Shown here: piece after piece, positions 1 to 11,784 of the stretch | How the letters are laid out: each line of letters starts with the position of its first letter | Numbering within the stretch: the first letter of the stretch is position 1 | NCBI GenBank assembly: GCA_020736575.1 | Contig: JAGPYM010000070.1 | Location: 40,953-104,952 of the forward strand | From: Thelonectria olida | Taxonomy: Eukaryota; Ascomycota; Sordariomycetes; Hypocreales; Nectriaceae | DNA length: 64,000 bases | Reading direction: 5' to 3' | The notes under the pieces: generated by a model | The model's input: only the letters and a program-made list of their open reading frames with translations | Databases searched by the model: none | What the model was told of the DNA's origin: nothing | Made by a program: the position numbers and the translations under genes

Positions 1-117
1 AGCATTGGTTATTTAATTTCAGTTCCTATTTATTTGAACATTTCAATTCTTCTGGCGACCTATCCTGCTTAAACAAGCATCTAGAAAACCGAGAGTTGTC
101 CAACCATGGAGCAAATT

Positions 118-1633
118 CTACAACTTGGGTATGATCAGTTGCCTCACCTCATCCCTCACAAAGTCAGACGTTATATCTGAGACTTTGATACAGCCGGAGA
201 GAGCCATAGTGCGTTGAAATTCCTCGATCAATATCTTCATCGCAAGCTCTACGCCATCCTGGCCATTGAACTAAAGAAATCAGTCCAAGCTTAAGTTCGT
301 TGTGTAATCTAAGTTGATCACCTACCGCAAGTCCCCAAAGTGGTGGTCGTGAGACCCAAACAAAGTCGGCACCAAGAGCTAAAGCCTACAAGAGATTCAG
401 CTTAGATGGAGATTACAAAACTAGATGATTATTACCTTGAAGACGTCGGTTCCTTTGCGGATTCCACCGTCGACATGAATTGGCACTCGGCCCTTAGCGG
501 CAGCCACAATCTCTGGGAGAACCTCAGCTGTAGTCACGACACCATCCAGTTGTCTACCACCGTGATTCGATACGATGATGCCATCGACGCCATGCTCAAT
601 AGCAAGTTGGGCATCTTCGCCGGTCAACACTGCAAAAGCAACAATGTCAGTTAAGTGTTCCAGTTGAGCTTCGCCCTGATTATGTTTGTAATCAGTTGGA
701 TAGCATACCGCCTTTGACGAAAATTTTGAGCTTGGTAATCGACCGTAACCACGGAATGTGTTTGGCCCATTCCAAGCAAGGATCTGCTCAAAGGTAGATT
801 ATTAAAACATCTTCATGATATCGTCGAGCACAAACAAACCATTGAGAAATGCACTTTTGCTTCGAGAAGCGACCACCTCTGCGCCGTCATTAGTGGCGGC
901 CTTGTCATTCTCTACGTCCATAGGAAGCAAGAAGCCTTCTCGATCAAAGTTCTCAAACCACACATTGTCAGGGAGGCGAAACTTGTTGCGGACCTCGTTC
1001 CTCCGCTTGCCATGAACAGGCGCATCCAGGGTAACAGCCAGTGCACTAAAGCCAGCCCGTTCTGCTCGCCGAACTAGTTTCTCCGTGATCTTGTTATCCC
1101 TGAATACATAGAGCTGCAGAATGTAAGGAACATCTGGAGGTCGTGGAGCGATGATGTCTTCAAGGGTGGCAGTAGCAAAAGTCGACACCCCCATTGGCAT
1201 GTTCAAGTTCGCTGCAGCCTTTGAAGTGGCAATCTCCCCATCACGGTGACAAAGCTTTTGCATTGACGCTGGTCCAATTGCGAATGGGTATGGGACCTAA
1301 TGAGTGAAGTGATGAGCCCAATCAACTCGACAGATTACAATAATGGCGGGCTCAAGTAACTACCGAGGATCCAAGAAGTGTAGTCGACGTATCAACATTC
1401 TCAACATTGCGCATCACACGCGGCCTGAGTCGATAGCGAGACCACGCTGCTTCATTGTCTTGTACTGTCTGGCAGTCATCGGCACCTTCGTTGAGAAACT
1501 CTGTCACCAAGATGCGTGAGTTCTAGTGGTCAGTGAGGGGTTTGTTCAATGACGAACCTCGCACCATGATGCTCATTTTGGCTGACGCCGCCTCTTTGAG
1601 GTCGGTAATGCACTGGATATTGGAGGTTGTCAT
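118..1633 (-). CDS. FMN-dependent alpha-hydroxyacid dehydrogenase (lactate/glycolate oxidase family)
   Basis: Seven exons, read on the minus strand: 1633-1558, 1500-1364, 1296-840, 783-709, 629-436, 385-326, 270-118. They join in frame to 383 aa, the usual size for soluble members without a cytochrome b5 domain. The N-terminus has the family's EGADD and RLRPRVM segments and [10 protein letters not shown]. The middle has [10 protein letters not shown] and the FMN-site strand LQLYVF. The C-terminal half has [10 protein letters not shown], which carries the catalytic His and substrate-binding Arg, and [13 protein letters not shown] for the FMN phosphate. Such enzymes oxidise L-2-hydroxy acids to 2-oxo acids. 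There is no cytochrome b5 domain and no clear mitochondrial presequence, so a cytosolic or peroxisomal oxidase is as likely as a flavocytochrome b2 type. The C-terminus IIPKL is not a classical SKL signal. The family call is firm; the substrate is unknown. The first intron, with donor GTTCGT, is the least certain junction. Confidence 0.85.
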
Positions 1634-2153
1634 TTCTGTAGTTGTGACTGATTGGGTCAAATGAGGTTTGTTGCCTTGTGAAAAGAAGGAGCCCTGAGTG
1701 ACTGTGGTCGCTGTTGTTCTTCAAGACCTCCAGCCTCCGGGGAGCAGTCCGAGACCGCGAAGGCAGCCTCTTTGACCCGTGAACGCTGACACGCCTCGTG
1801 CCAGTTGGAGCCGAGTTTGGTGGATTATTCGGCCCTCTTTGGTCCGATAGCTTCCCCCTGCATTTCCCCCGCATTTCCCACATATCTGTGTGTCATGGAC
1901 GCCAACCTGTGCTGTCTTTCGCGATTGACCAGCTTTTGTAGTTATTGTTCACTGGCAGGAGGCTTCACGCTTTCAGAATCACCAAAGTGAATATTCCGCG
2001 CCGAATTCTCAATTTCCAAGTTCCAAACATCAAACACGACCTCCGCCTACAATAAAGGGTCTATCACGCGGATACGCGAAGAATCTCGACCCAAAAGTCC
2101 TGGCAAACAAGGCTCTCCATAAAACCCCTATTAAAACTCCGCGCGTCAAAGGA
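1634..2153. other. Intergenic, dehydrogenase 5' side to regulator 3' end
   Basis: This 520-base stretch lies upstream of the dehydrogenase start and downstream of the Zn2Cys6 gene's stop, so it should hold the dehydrogenase promoter. Short open frames here show no family motif or codon pattern suggesting a gene. Confidence 0.5.
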
Positions 2154-3667
2154 TCATCCCACGCAAAGAATTATATCATGCCGCTTCATTGTCATTTCAA
2201 AGCCGTTAGGCCCATACAGGTCAGTGTCTCCATCGAGCTCCTTCCAAAATATTACCAGTGCATTATTCATGCCCTCGAGCGTGGGGAACCTAATCAACGA
2301 GTCTGTGAGAATTCTCGACAAACGAGACCTCTGAGACTCGAGAAACATGCAGGACCCCGTAACAAGGGACGGCCACATGGAAATTGTCCACGTATGAGCA
2401 TCTGGGGGCAAGCTTTCAATATGCTGTAGACACAGCTCGATACACGGCTCGACTTTCGCAATCAGGCCCGTGGTAGGCGATCTAGGGCCGTGAAAAGCCA
2501 AATAGAGATATATAAGAAGAGCCTGCTGATAAATGAGCCCGGAGAGCTGGTAGCTCAAGTCAAAATCGTCATCATCGACTTGCCATGAGGAGATTTCATG
2601 TACTAGCTCCAGATATTCATATTCGGGTTCTTTCTTTGACTGCTCCGCGGCCTGCTCCTCGCCATGCCCGCATTGCTGGGCTAGTCTGTGAATTCGAGGA
2701 ATTAAGGCGAAAAGTTGATGCGCGCGACCAAACATGAGGCCATAGATGGGACTTCCTTTGTTGAGCAACGTCAAGGACTGGCTTGTTATTTCGTCTTCGA
2801 AACTTCCTTCCAGTAGGTTGAATCCAAAACCAAATCCGAGGTGTGAAACGATGGCTTGATACTGGTATTGCTCAATGAAGAACCCCAACATATCCTGGTC
2901 GTAAATTCTTTTGTTCTTCTGCATCTCCGAAAGCATCCACTTCAACGCTCGCAAGTGATGATACAAGGAGCCTCGAGTATTAGCGGTGAGTATCTGCGTG
3001 TGTTAGCTGAAAATGCCATAATTGCTACAATGTGGTGAGTCTGGTGACAATGACTAACCTCATACTGACACAGCGCTAGAGACGTTGCGACCATGACGAT
3101 GCGTTCCATGGCCGAGCATGACTTCCATCTAGTGATGGCATGGGTTAGTCCTCTAAGAGATACCACATAGTGGTCCAAGGAGGCATCGGTCGAGGAGCTG
3201 TAGATGTAAGAGAAGTGGCAAGAGGCGATGGCTAAGATGGCATGCTGCAGGCAATCGAAGCCGGCGGCGATACGGAGGTTGTACGTCAAGTAGGCATTTT
3301 CGGGGATGACGCGACTGGCAAGCTGAAGAGAAGTGACATTCGCGAAGTGTTGGAACAGCATACCATTTGGCTCGTTCCGAAAGAGTGGCGGTAGGACCGT
3401 GGGCTGACGAATGATGACTGGAGCCAGGTTTGACTCTGCATCCGAGTCGGAGACGCCAGACGAGGCCGGTTCTGGGACCGATGCTGAGCCCTGAGCATCC
3501 GAGGTTACGGAGGATGGCCAGTGGCATAGGAGATGGTTCCGAATACAGCCGGCGCAAACGGGTCGAACCTCGTCGCACTTCTTGTGCCGCCGTCGGCAGG
3601 TAAAGCAACCCGTCTTGGACCGGGGTGCGAGTGGTCCCGTCTGGTGGCTGTTCCTCGGAGACGGCAT
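2154..3667 (-). CDS. Zn2Cys6 transcription factor with fungal-specific C-terminal domain
   Basis: Two exons (3667-3059 and 2993-2154) separated by a 65-nt intron give 482 aa. A canonical binuclear zinc cluster lies near residues 21-48: CFTC, RRRHKK, C, DEVRPV, CAGC, IRNHLL, C. A Ser/Ala/Pro-rich linker follows. The remainder is a helical regulatory region of the Fungal_trans_2/DUF3468 kind, with the segment SLYHHLRALKWM at its centre. The start is the ATG immediately before the conserved PRSKTGCFTC segment. It is transcribed divergently from the aminotransferase gene at 4243, with 575 bases between, which makes that gene a candidate target (inference from position only). The protein is nuclear by family. 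The exact regulon cannot be read from sequence. Confidence 0.88.
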
Positions 3668-4242
3668 GTTCTGCAGATGAAAGTCGATATGGGTTCAAAA
3701 AGGGCCCAAGCAGGGGGAATGAGTAGGAGCCCGCGCGTGCATAGTCTACCTACTGCATGGCAATAGAGGTGCTCAACGCACGACGACTTGACGAGGGAGC
3801 AGCAAACATGAGCTGATGTTGATAAGATAAACGCGACAGCGCTAGACAAGCACGGTCCAGGCACAGGTTGGCAGATAACCGCGGGAGCACCAAGCCACAA
3901 GGGGAATATCAAAACGTGGAGATGGGGAATCTGACCACTTATTGCTGAGAGGGCAATACGGCATGGGCTCATTGAGGCCCACGCGCACCCTTGTCGTTGA
4001 TGACTCGGAATAAGGAATTACATGGCAATGCGACGTTCCGGATATCATTTCGATAAACGAAACCATGCGTGCAAAGTCATATAAAAAGTGCTTACTGTTC
4101 CGCATCAAAGGGTTTCTTTCATCATCAGACATCACAGCCCGTTCCTGTCTACTCAGCTTCACTCAATCCAACTTCAGCTACCTTACCACCAACTTAGCGG
4201 TTCCGACTAACTCATCTCGCACACGCACTACCATTCCCAAAA
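3668..4242. promoter_or_regulatory. Divergent promoter region, Zn2Cys6 gene / aminotransferase gene
   Basis: This spacer separates two start codons pointing away from each other. Open frames inside it are not conserved-looking. CT-rich stretches precede the aminotransferase ATG, as is common for fungal transcription starts. No specific operator was identified. Confidence 0.5.
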
Positions 4243-5777
4243 ATGGCCACCAAGACTGGAGAGCAGCTGTCTGAGAAGACTCTTGAGCTTCTCAAGATGG
4301 AGGAGGATTATGCTGTCGGCGCATTTGGTTCGCTCCCTGGCTTCATGGTGTCGGGCAAAGGATCGACTCTTGTGGTGAGTACTTCGACGTATTTGGCCAT
4401 TGGCTAGAGCAAATCCTAATTGTTACCAACTAGGACGTCGACGGCAAAGAGCTTGTCGACTTCATTTGTATGTTCAGCGCGACCAACCTGGGCCACTGTC
4501 ATCCTACTCTTGTTAAGGCTGTCACCGACTCTGTGCAAACGAGTAAGACATTTGATCCCCTCTCCCACCAAGTGTCCCGTCTAACATTATATAGTCACCC
4601 TTGCCAACATGTCAACTCACTCTGCCGAATGGCCTAAGGTCGCAAAGGAGCTCTGCACGCGAGCTGGGTACGACAAGGTCACTCCAATGTGCACCGGGGC
4701 CGAAGCTGCCGATACTGCCTGTAAGATTGCTCGAAAATGGGGCATTACCTACAAAGGAATCAACCCTGAGGATGTTCTTGTTCTTGGGACCTCTGAGAAT
4801 TACCACGGTCTAACGGCTGGTGTCTGGCCCATTATGGAACCTCTTGACCAGCATGGTAAGAACTGCCCCCTTTCATGGGTTCTTGTCAACCTTATGTCTA
4901 ACGATCTACAGAATACGGTGTGTTCAGCAAGAATGTGACAAACATCAACCCCAGCACCGGAAAGGTGCTTCGATATCTCCACGTTGAAGACTTTGAAGCT
5001 GTTCTAAGTGAGCACCATGGTCGTGTCGCAGCGGTCATCATGGAATGTTTCCATGGCATGGCTCCGTGAGTTGCAATTCTGGACATCGGTGTCGCAATAT
5101 ACTAATGGCATCCTAGTACTTTCGAAGAAGAACTGGAGTTTGCCACTGGAGTTCGAAAGGTCTGCAAAAAATACAATGTTCTCTTCATCTCCGATGAGGT
5201 CCGCCAGGGAGCTGGAAAGACTGGCAAGTTCCTCAGCTGCGAATGGATGGGCCCCGAGAACAAGCCTGATATTGTGACTATGGGAAAGTCCATCAGTGGA
5301 GGGGCCTACCCAGCCTCGTTCGTCCTTGGAAGCAATGAGATCATGAACCTCGTCAAGCCTTATCAGTCGGCCAGCACCTTTGCTATGGCTCCTCAGGCCA
5401 ATGCGGCCGTCCTCGCCACGTTTCAAGCTTATGACGATGAGAACTTGATTGAGCGCGCTCTCCACATTCAGACCAAGTGGAAGGAGACCACGTCCACTTG
5501 GAAACACCCGTTCGTCAAATACATCACTTCCCGAGGCGGAGACATGAACATCGTCGTCGACGAGAGCTTCAAGGGTGTCACCGCGCGCCGTATTGCCCGG
5601 CTTGCTTACCAGAAGGGTGCGTTGATGTACTCTCAGCCTGGCCGTGTCAGACTCGGAGTTGCCCTTACGATCACAGACGAGGAACTTGAGAAGGGCATGA
5701 GCATCTTGAAGGAGGCTCTTGATGAGATCCAGTCGTATGCGGCCATTCCTGGATCAAGCCACAAGGCTGAACAATAG
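4243..5777 (+). CDS. Class III PLP aminotransferase, ornithine/acetylornithine aminotransferase-like
   Basis: Exons 4243-4374, 4434-4542, 4595-4855, 4912-5065 and 5117-5777 join to 438 aa, the normal length for ornithine delta-aminotransferases. Class III landmarks are present: the dimer/substrate segment NLGHCHPTLVKAV, the PLP phosphate-binding loop CTGAEAADTACKIARKW (family SGxEAxExAxKxAR), the PLP-ring Asp in FISDEVRQGAGKTG, and the Schiff-base Lys in MGKSISGGAYPASFVLG. The C-terminal small domain ends with GRVRLGVALTITDEEL. The family moves an amino group from ornithine or acetylornithine to 2-oxoglutarate. The loop after the PLP Asp (DEVRQGAGKTG) departs from the DEIQTGLARTG usual in housekeeping OAT, so this may be a paralog for another omega-amino acid. 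It lacks an obvious mitochondrial leader. It is divergent from one Zn2Cys6 gene and followed by another in the same direction. Confidence 0.85.
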
Positions 5778-6159
5778 GGTACCATGTTCGTGTAAGATAG
5801 ATTAGAGATGGATCAATTGCAATACATGCATTTTGCTTCCATTCACCCTTGGTACTATTTAGTATGTGAAAGCGCAGGTATTCAGATTGACTAAAGCCGC
5901 AAGTGAATCTTGTTATGATGGGGGATCGATTACTGGGCTATCTTTGCAAGACCTTATGATGCTGCCTCCAACTTCGAATACGCAGATGCCTAGATACTGG
6001 ACACTTTCCATGGGATTGAGGGAGGAAAAGATGCGAGCCCCTATTGTGGGCTGCGCTGACCAATCAAATATCTCCCGTTTGGGATAAGTATGCTCGCGAT
6101 CATCTTCGGCTAGATAACCACTGACATCATCTCGATTGAGATGAGCACATCACATTGAA
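5778..6159. other. Intergenic spacer, aminotransferase 3' end to second regulator
   Basis: These 382 bases hold the aminotransferase 3' UTR and the regulator's promoter. No conserved open frame or RNA gene is visible. Confidence 0.45.
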
Positions 6160-8236
6160 ATGGACGCAGGCCCCTCCCGTAAACGCTTGCGACGCGGCAC
6201 GCGAAGTTGCTATCAATGTATGTATTATCAGTTGCCATCCCATCCGAAGCTAACTCACAGCAACAGGTAGAAAGCGCAAGGTCAAGTGCCAGCTCACTGA
6301 CGAGAACGTCGAGACGTGCGCAGAATGCGTAAAAAGCGGGACGCAGTGCACTCTACAGCCGCCTGACACGACACTGGGCAGAGGAGCTTCTCCCGTTAAT
6401 GTTGATAAGCAAGAACATGAATCGAGGCTAGAGCGCATTGAAACTCTCTTGAAAAAGCTGGTTGAAGCCCAAGCAACCCAGCCGGTTGAAGGCTCATTGA
6501 AGTCAATGCCCACAGCCCCCGTTTCGCCTTGGGGGGACCATGTAAGCTCTATCAATCAGATTCAGTCGAAAGAGGCGCACTTACTCAGGCAATATCAGTT
6601 GCTTCCTTCGAAATCCAATGCAACTCCTCCTCTCGTCGATGACCATGAGTTTGCCACTGTTCAACCGCTGGATACGCAAGATCCCAAGCAGTCGCTTGTG
6701 TCCCTTCTTCCGTCTGCGCAAGATGCAGTTACCATAGTCGCAAACACTACTGCTTGGCTTTGGGCGGCAGAAAGTCCTCCTGGGAGCGTTCTGAATCCAA
6801 ACGATACGGTCCGACTCCTCGAAATTGCCGCCATCTCGAGGGGCAGTGCAATGGACATTGCTAAATCGCTGCTATTGTTTGCACTCTACATGCAACAACT
6901 CCCACCAAACTTTAACACGCAATTTCTGGAATCTCAAAGTGTTGACAAAGCCATTGAAGTAATCGTTGAGCGAGTCAAGTTATTCATCCTATCCCACGAC
7001 GACGAAGCTTGCTCGTTGGATGGACTGGAATGCTTGACTCTACTAAGCCTGCTTGAACTTAACGACGGTTCGATTCGAAAGGCGTGGATGACCACCAGGA
7101 GAGTTCTCGATATCGCCAGATTGAAGGGGCTTCATAATAGCTTCTCCATCTCCGCACGCAACTCGACTTGTAGCGACATGGGTCTTCGCCGACGCCTCTG
7201 GCTCTCGACTGTCTGTAGCGATTGCTACTGCAGTCTTCTCCTCGGCCTTGAACCTGGGCTTGGCATTGCACCATTCGGTCCCGATGACACGATCTGGAAC
7301 GATCCGCTTGCTGACGAACATGCGAACGTTCAGCGCCGTCTTAGTTTAATTGTGGCGCGCATTGCACAAAGAAACGCTGTTGGGCTTCATCAAGACCACC
7401 AAGTTCTCCGGGAGATAGATGAAGCTCTGAACAGATTACAAGGCTCAGTTTCACCTTCTTGGTGGAGAGTCCCATCGTTTCGTCAGGATCGGCCTCTCGA
7501 ATCAGCCAGGGAGCCTAACCGCCTCATATGCCAGCTATGGTTTTTCCAAGCGCAGATATTTGCGCATATGCCGCTTGCCTTTGGGACCACTACAAATGAC
7601 TCGTTCAGCAGCCTCGAAACCTGTATGGAGGCATCCAGGGTTACACTTCAGCGATATCTTGGGTTGCAGCACGCCAAAGACCACCTATCGCGTTGCAGAA
7701 CCGTCGATCAGTCGGCGTTTGTAGCTGCGGTAGTCCTTGTCCTTGCCAAAGCACAGCTTCAATGTCACAAGCAACACTCGACAACTTCTAGATACGATTC
7801 GGACCGAGCTCTGCTTGAGCAAGTCATTGACTCATTCGAATCTGTCGGGAAAATGTGCCGGAGAGAACACGTAGCAAGGCAGAGCTATGAGATTCTCTCG
7901 ACCATGCTAGACATTGCTGCTACCGGCTCGAATGTCTTGCTCACATCAAACAGTTCCTCTGATCCCGACACTCCCGTGGAACCAGGAACGCTCTTCGGTC
8001 CTGAGGTCACTGTTGAAAGTGTTTTAGACGCGGCCAAATCTGGATTGGAAGAGATCATTGCGTCTTCAATCTTGCCAATGCTTGACGCGCAAAGTCCAGC
8101 CTCGGACGTAATTAACCTGTTGTTTGCGACCAGGCGATCCGGGTCTGGTGTGCCAAAACACAACCAAGACCAATTCCCACCCGGGCACACAGAGCTTACT
8201 TTTGATGATTTGATCGATCCGAAGATTCTGCAATAA
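6160..8236 (+). CDS. Zn2Cys6 transcription factor
   Basis: A short first exon (6160-6217) ends inside the codon of the third zinc-cluster cysteine pair (CYQ|C). The second exon starts at 6267, and together they encode 675 aa. The cluster is CYQC, RKRKVK, C, then a nine-residue loop (QLTDENVET), CAEC, VKSGTQ, C: a complete C6 motif with a long linker loop. A coiled segment follows (RLERIETLLKKLVEAQ, about residues 80-95), the usual dimerisation helix. Next comes a fungal_trans-type helical domain, with MGLRRRLWLSTVCSDCYCSLLLG matching the family's conserved central segment. It ends convergently with the minus-strand gene at 8384. The product should be nuclear; its targets are unknown. Its position just behind the aminotransferase makes local regulation possible, but position is the only evidence. 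Confidence 0.88.
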
Positions 8237-8383
8237 AATCTGCACCATGATCGTGGTTTTGTCATGGTCACTTTGCACCGTTCAGGCACAACTGTGCTCC
8301 TTGATTGGGCCGCCTGCTTGAGGGGAGAGAATCAAGTTTGCATTTAGTATTATACAGGCCTCATTCGGGTCCATCATCCATAT

Positions 8384-9217
8384 CTACTGGAACTCGGGTC
8401 TACGCTTTTGCGATTCCAATAACTCCCTCCCCTTTCTCACGATACGTGAATTCTCAATGAGGAAGTCCTCCCCTTCCCCGTCAATGGCAAGATACGTCAT
8501 GAACACACCCAACTCCTCATTCCGGATGGACCAATTCTCACCTAACACCGCCCCGATCCCCGTAAACATGCCCATCACACCACCAGCCATCAGCTTCTTA
8601 GGCACAACCCCACCTGGTTTTACAATAAAAGTCTGCCATACGGTGGCATGATTGTCTGCAAACTCGAGAGCTCTAGTCTCCAGCAAACCCTGGGACAATG
8701 TTAGCCTTGGAAACCCACGATGGATTGGTCCATACCTTGATCTTGCGCGGTTTTTCCAGAAACCACAATTTCTCTTCCTGGTTCTGACGCACAAATTTGC
8801 CACTTAGATGAATGCATCTAAAGCGGGGTCTGCTGGGTTGTGTTTCCAACGCCCTGGCCATACTTTCCAGGAAAGCAACGGGATATTCCAGGTCGGCCGA
8901 GAGGCTCCCAGTGTATGATCCCATAGCCCTGCGGTCACGTAATTAGTACATAGCACCTAGGTTTAGCTAGAAAGTCTTTGTTTGCGTCAGCCTTACCAAA
9001 TCATACCAACCGCGTCTGCGTGTGCTTGCAATACATCTTCTGGCCATTTCGCGAAGTCTTTCACCAAGACACACTCAAGCTTCGGGTGGTCAGATACCTC
9101 AGCAGGCAGATCCCGACGCACAAATGCGACGACACTCGAAATCCTTGGATGAGCGAGGCTTTGAATGAGGGCTTCGCCTCCAATCATTCCGCTTGCGCCG
9201 ACGATGAGGACTTTCAT
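8384..9217 (-). CDS. NAD(P)-binding Rossmann-fold protein
   Basis: Three exons (9217-8997, 8928-8736, 8689-8384) give 239 aa. The start is fixed by the dinucleotide-binding strand and loop at the extreme N-terminus, MKVLIVGASGMIGG, with GASGMIG as the GxxGxxG motif. A second strand, VVAFVRRDL, follows. The middle has WAMGSYTGSL and the later strand FRCIHLSGKFVRQ. The layout resembles small atypical SDR/NmrA-like proteins such as the HTATIP2-type oxidoreductases. No classical YxxxK pair is evident, so activity may differ from standard SDRs. The substrate is unknown. A TATA-like element lies about 95 nt upstream of the ATG, and a run of short tandem duplications lies behind it. Confidence 0.78.
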
Positions 9218-9310
9218 GTTGATGAATTGACAGGGAGACGGTTGTGGGTAGTGGCAACTGCTGGGTGAGTCGAATTGTCTCATGTGAATGAAGATGGAAA
9301 ATCCAACGCA

Positions 9311-9320
9311 TGTATATATA
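9311..9320 (-). promoter_or_regulatory. TATA-like element of the NAD(P)-binding gene
   Basis: The run tgtatatata lies about 95 nt upstream of the ATG at 9217 on the coding strand. The position and composition suit a fungal core promoter. It could also be chance AT sequence. Confidence 0.35.
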
Positions 9321-9346
9321 GTTAAATACGATTTGAGCACTCTGTG

Positions 9347-9450
9347 CGGAGTTTGAACTTGTCTATCGGAGTTTGAGGAGGCCTATCGCTGTCGGCCGAG
9401 TCGGCCGAGAAGGTGGTAAGATCAGCCAGAATAAGCCAGAATAAGCCATA
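9347..9450. repeat. Three successive short tandem duplications
   Basis: Within about 100 bases there are three tandem pairs. The first is a 20-nt unit (cggagtttgaacttgtctat, then cggagtttgaggaggcctat) at 9347-9386. The second is a 9-nt unit tcggccgag, twice, at 9392-9409; each copy contains the palindrome cggccg. The third is an 11-nt unit around cagaataagc, twice, at about 9424-9448. All lie upstream of the gene starting at 9217. The rest of 9218-10118 shows no gene. Confidence 0.7.
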
Positions 9451-10118
9451 GTGTCCGTGTACCTACCTGATGTGACTGCTGCCAATTACTCCAAAACTAT
9501 GTATGTGATTCCTTGTAGTGTTCAGCTGCTGAAATTGGAGCTGGCTCTAGAATTACACCTCGGCCAGGATTACCCGGGCCTCAGCGGCAGCCGGGCTCAA
9601 GTTGAAGCACCTTAGCTACCGTAGCAGAACCTGGTGGGGGTGGGAACAGCTTGGAATGGTGGCCTGTGGTCCCGGGTTTCGGAAACTCGTCTTATGCCCA
9701 TTCCATACAAAAGCATACATATCACAGCCATCCAAAGCATGTGAAATAGTTAGCGACACAAAAAGGGTGGGCTCGAATGCCGAAGACAAGGTTCTCGAGG
9801 TGGAATGTGTAGAGCGAGACTGCTACCGTCTGTTCTACGCTGCACATCTTTCCTAGATGACGCCGAGGGAGGTTGGAAGGGGCAATGTCAGTGAGGCAAG
9901 TCTAAGGAATGGAGACACGTTTGAAGGTCTCCTTATTTGAAAGGGAGGCAATCCAAGTTATCATTGTATGCATACCTAGGCAATGTGGTCCTAGGCAAGG
10001 GATTTATGATTATCAACTTGAATGACATTATTGATACAGGCAGCTACCAATTACAATTATTGTTTTCAGTCGGCGAGGAAGTAGCCGGAGCTGATCAGCT
10101 TGTCAGAGCGGCAGAGCC
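9451..10118. other. Intergenic, nothing recognised
   Basis: Apart from the short repeats just left of it, this stretch shows no conserved open frame, RNA gene or repeat. A frame of 84 codons on the plus strand near 9602 has no family feature and is probably chance. Confidence 0.4.
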
Positions 10119-11784
10119 TTAGGAGTTGGCCACAATGAAGTCAAGAATGCTGAGGTTGGGTCCGACCCAGTGCTTTCGAGCGTGGAATAGCCACAAGCCA
10201 ACAGTGACGACGAGCACAAACACCATGACAGGTCCACAGTAGTTCATGTTCGCCCCAGTGACAGGGAGCGTGGAAGGGAAGGGGAGGAAGACAATAATGT
10301 ACAGAGTGTAAACGAGGGCAAAAGCGTTGATGTAAACGCCGTAACGACCGAGGTTCCACTCGCCCAACTTGACAGGGTTGGGCGCAAAACGGGCGTAGAG
10401 GATGCTGCCAATGGCGATCGCGTAGCTGATGTACAGGGCAAGGGATGATAGAGCCGTGATGGCACCGAAAGCGACGTAACTGGAGCTGCCAATGTTGAGG
10501 AGGCAAAGGGCGCAGACGAGGAAGACTGTGAGAATGATGGATCGAATGGGGACGCGGTGCTTGGGGCTAACATAGGCAAAGTAGGCGGGCATGCCACCGT
10601 CTCGGGACCAAGCCCAAGTCAGACGAGAGACGGAAGCGATGTTGGCCAAGTTGACGCTGAACGAAATGACAAAGAGACCGGTTATCATGGCAGTAGTGGC
10701 CTTGGTAGAGCCTGTAACCTCGAGGAGAATGGCCATAATAGGGCTGGAAGACGCCAAGGCATCGTCAACCGAGCCCATGGCGGCGAGAATGACGTTAACC
10801 ATGATGAATCCGAGGCAACCATTCATGAAGATGGACCAGAACATTGCACGGGGGACGGCTGACTTGGCCTTGCGGGTCTCCTCGCTCATGTGAATCGCAC
10901 TGTCAAAACCTGATGGATATTAGTGAAGGACTGAAGACAAGTGTGCATGCTTGGGCCTACCGGTGAAACTCCAAACACAAGTGAGCATGCCCAAGTTCCA
11001 AGCAATGAAGCTGTCGTCCCAACCCGAAGAAGTGTTGGTCTGCAGCCAGAAGCTTGAGTCATGACGGGTTCCCATAACACCGAGAACGACGGCAAAGATG
11101 ACAAATAGGGCGACGTGCAACACACCAGCGACCAGCTCAATCCAGGGAATCAGCTCGAAGGCGTAGGTGTTGAGCAGGCCCTGGAACACGCACATGGCAA
11201 TGACGAGGACCGACGTATGCCAGCCACCAGCGACATAGTCAGGGTGGTTGAGGGCAATCATGGACTCGAGCAAGATGATTGTGACATTGGCAATACCAGC
11301 CAGCAGCGAGATGTATCCAAACCAAGTTGACCAGCCCTGAACATAGGTAGCAAACCGTCTCACGGATGGGGGAGCAAGGTGGTAGGTCCAGTGGTACTGA
11401 GCGCCGGCGACTGGTTGGATGGAGGCCATTTCACCCAGCGATGCAGCCTGGGAGATGGCGCCAACGAAGACGATGATGAAGCTGAAGACGAAGGTTTGAG
11501 GCCCGCCATTGTATAGGGCAAAGTACATGTTTCTGATTGCTCGCTGTCAGTTTGTTGGGTCCTCGGCTCAAATGAAGAGCCATCATGGGCAATACGAACG
11601 TGCACATTCCCTCCCATAATGCCATGTAGGTCAGCGAAAAGGCAAACAACTGAGAGAAAGAGAAGACTCTTCGAGTTCGAGTCTGGTTGTACACGGAGTT
11701 TTCCGAGTCTGGGTTGACGGTCGCATCGACACTAATCGGGCCCTTGCCCCCATCGTGCATCTCGATGCTCTCTTGCTGAGACAT
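10119..11784 (-). CDS. APC-superfamily amino acid / GABA / choline-type permease
   Basis: Exons 11784-11600, 11532-10961 and 10909-10119 give 515 aa, the standard size for fungal AAT/ACT family permeases with about 12 membrane helices. After a polar N-terminus comes the first helix segment RVFSFSQLFAFSLTYMALWEG. SLGEMASIQPVAGAQYHWTY follows; this is the conserved EMAS..P..GGxYxW motif. Later segments include IPWIELVAGVLHVALFV and the central family signature FDSAIHMSEETRKAKSAVPRAM, whose E-E-T-x-x-A is the hallmark of GABA/choline permeases of this branch. RLTWAWSRDGGMP follows. The protein should sit in the plasma or vacuolar membrane and import small amino compounds. It is divergent from the rhodopsin-like gene at 12895 with 1.1 kb between. 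Confidence 0.9.

Noticed and set aside
9535..9605. Phrase ggagctggctctagaattac, reminiscent of small-subunit rRNA sequence
   Set aside because: Only about a dozen bases recall rRNA; flanks do not continue the conserved sequence, so chance similarity.
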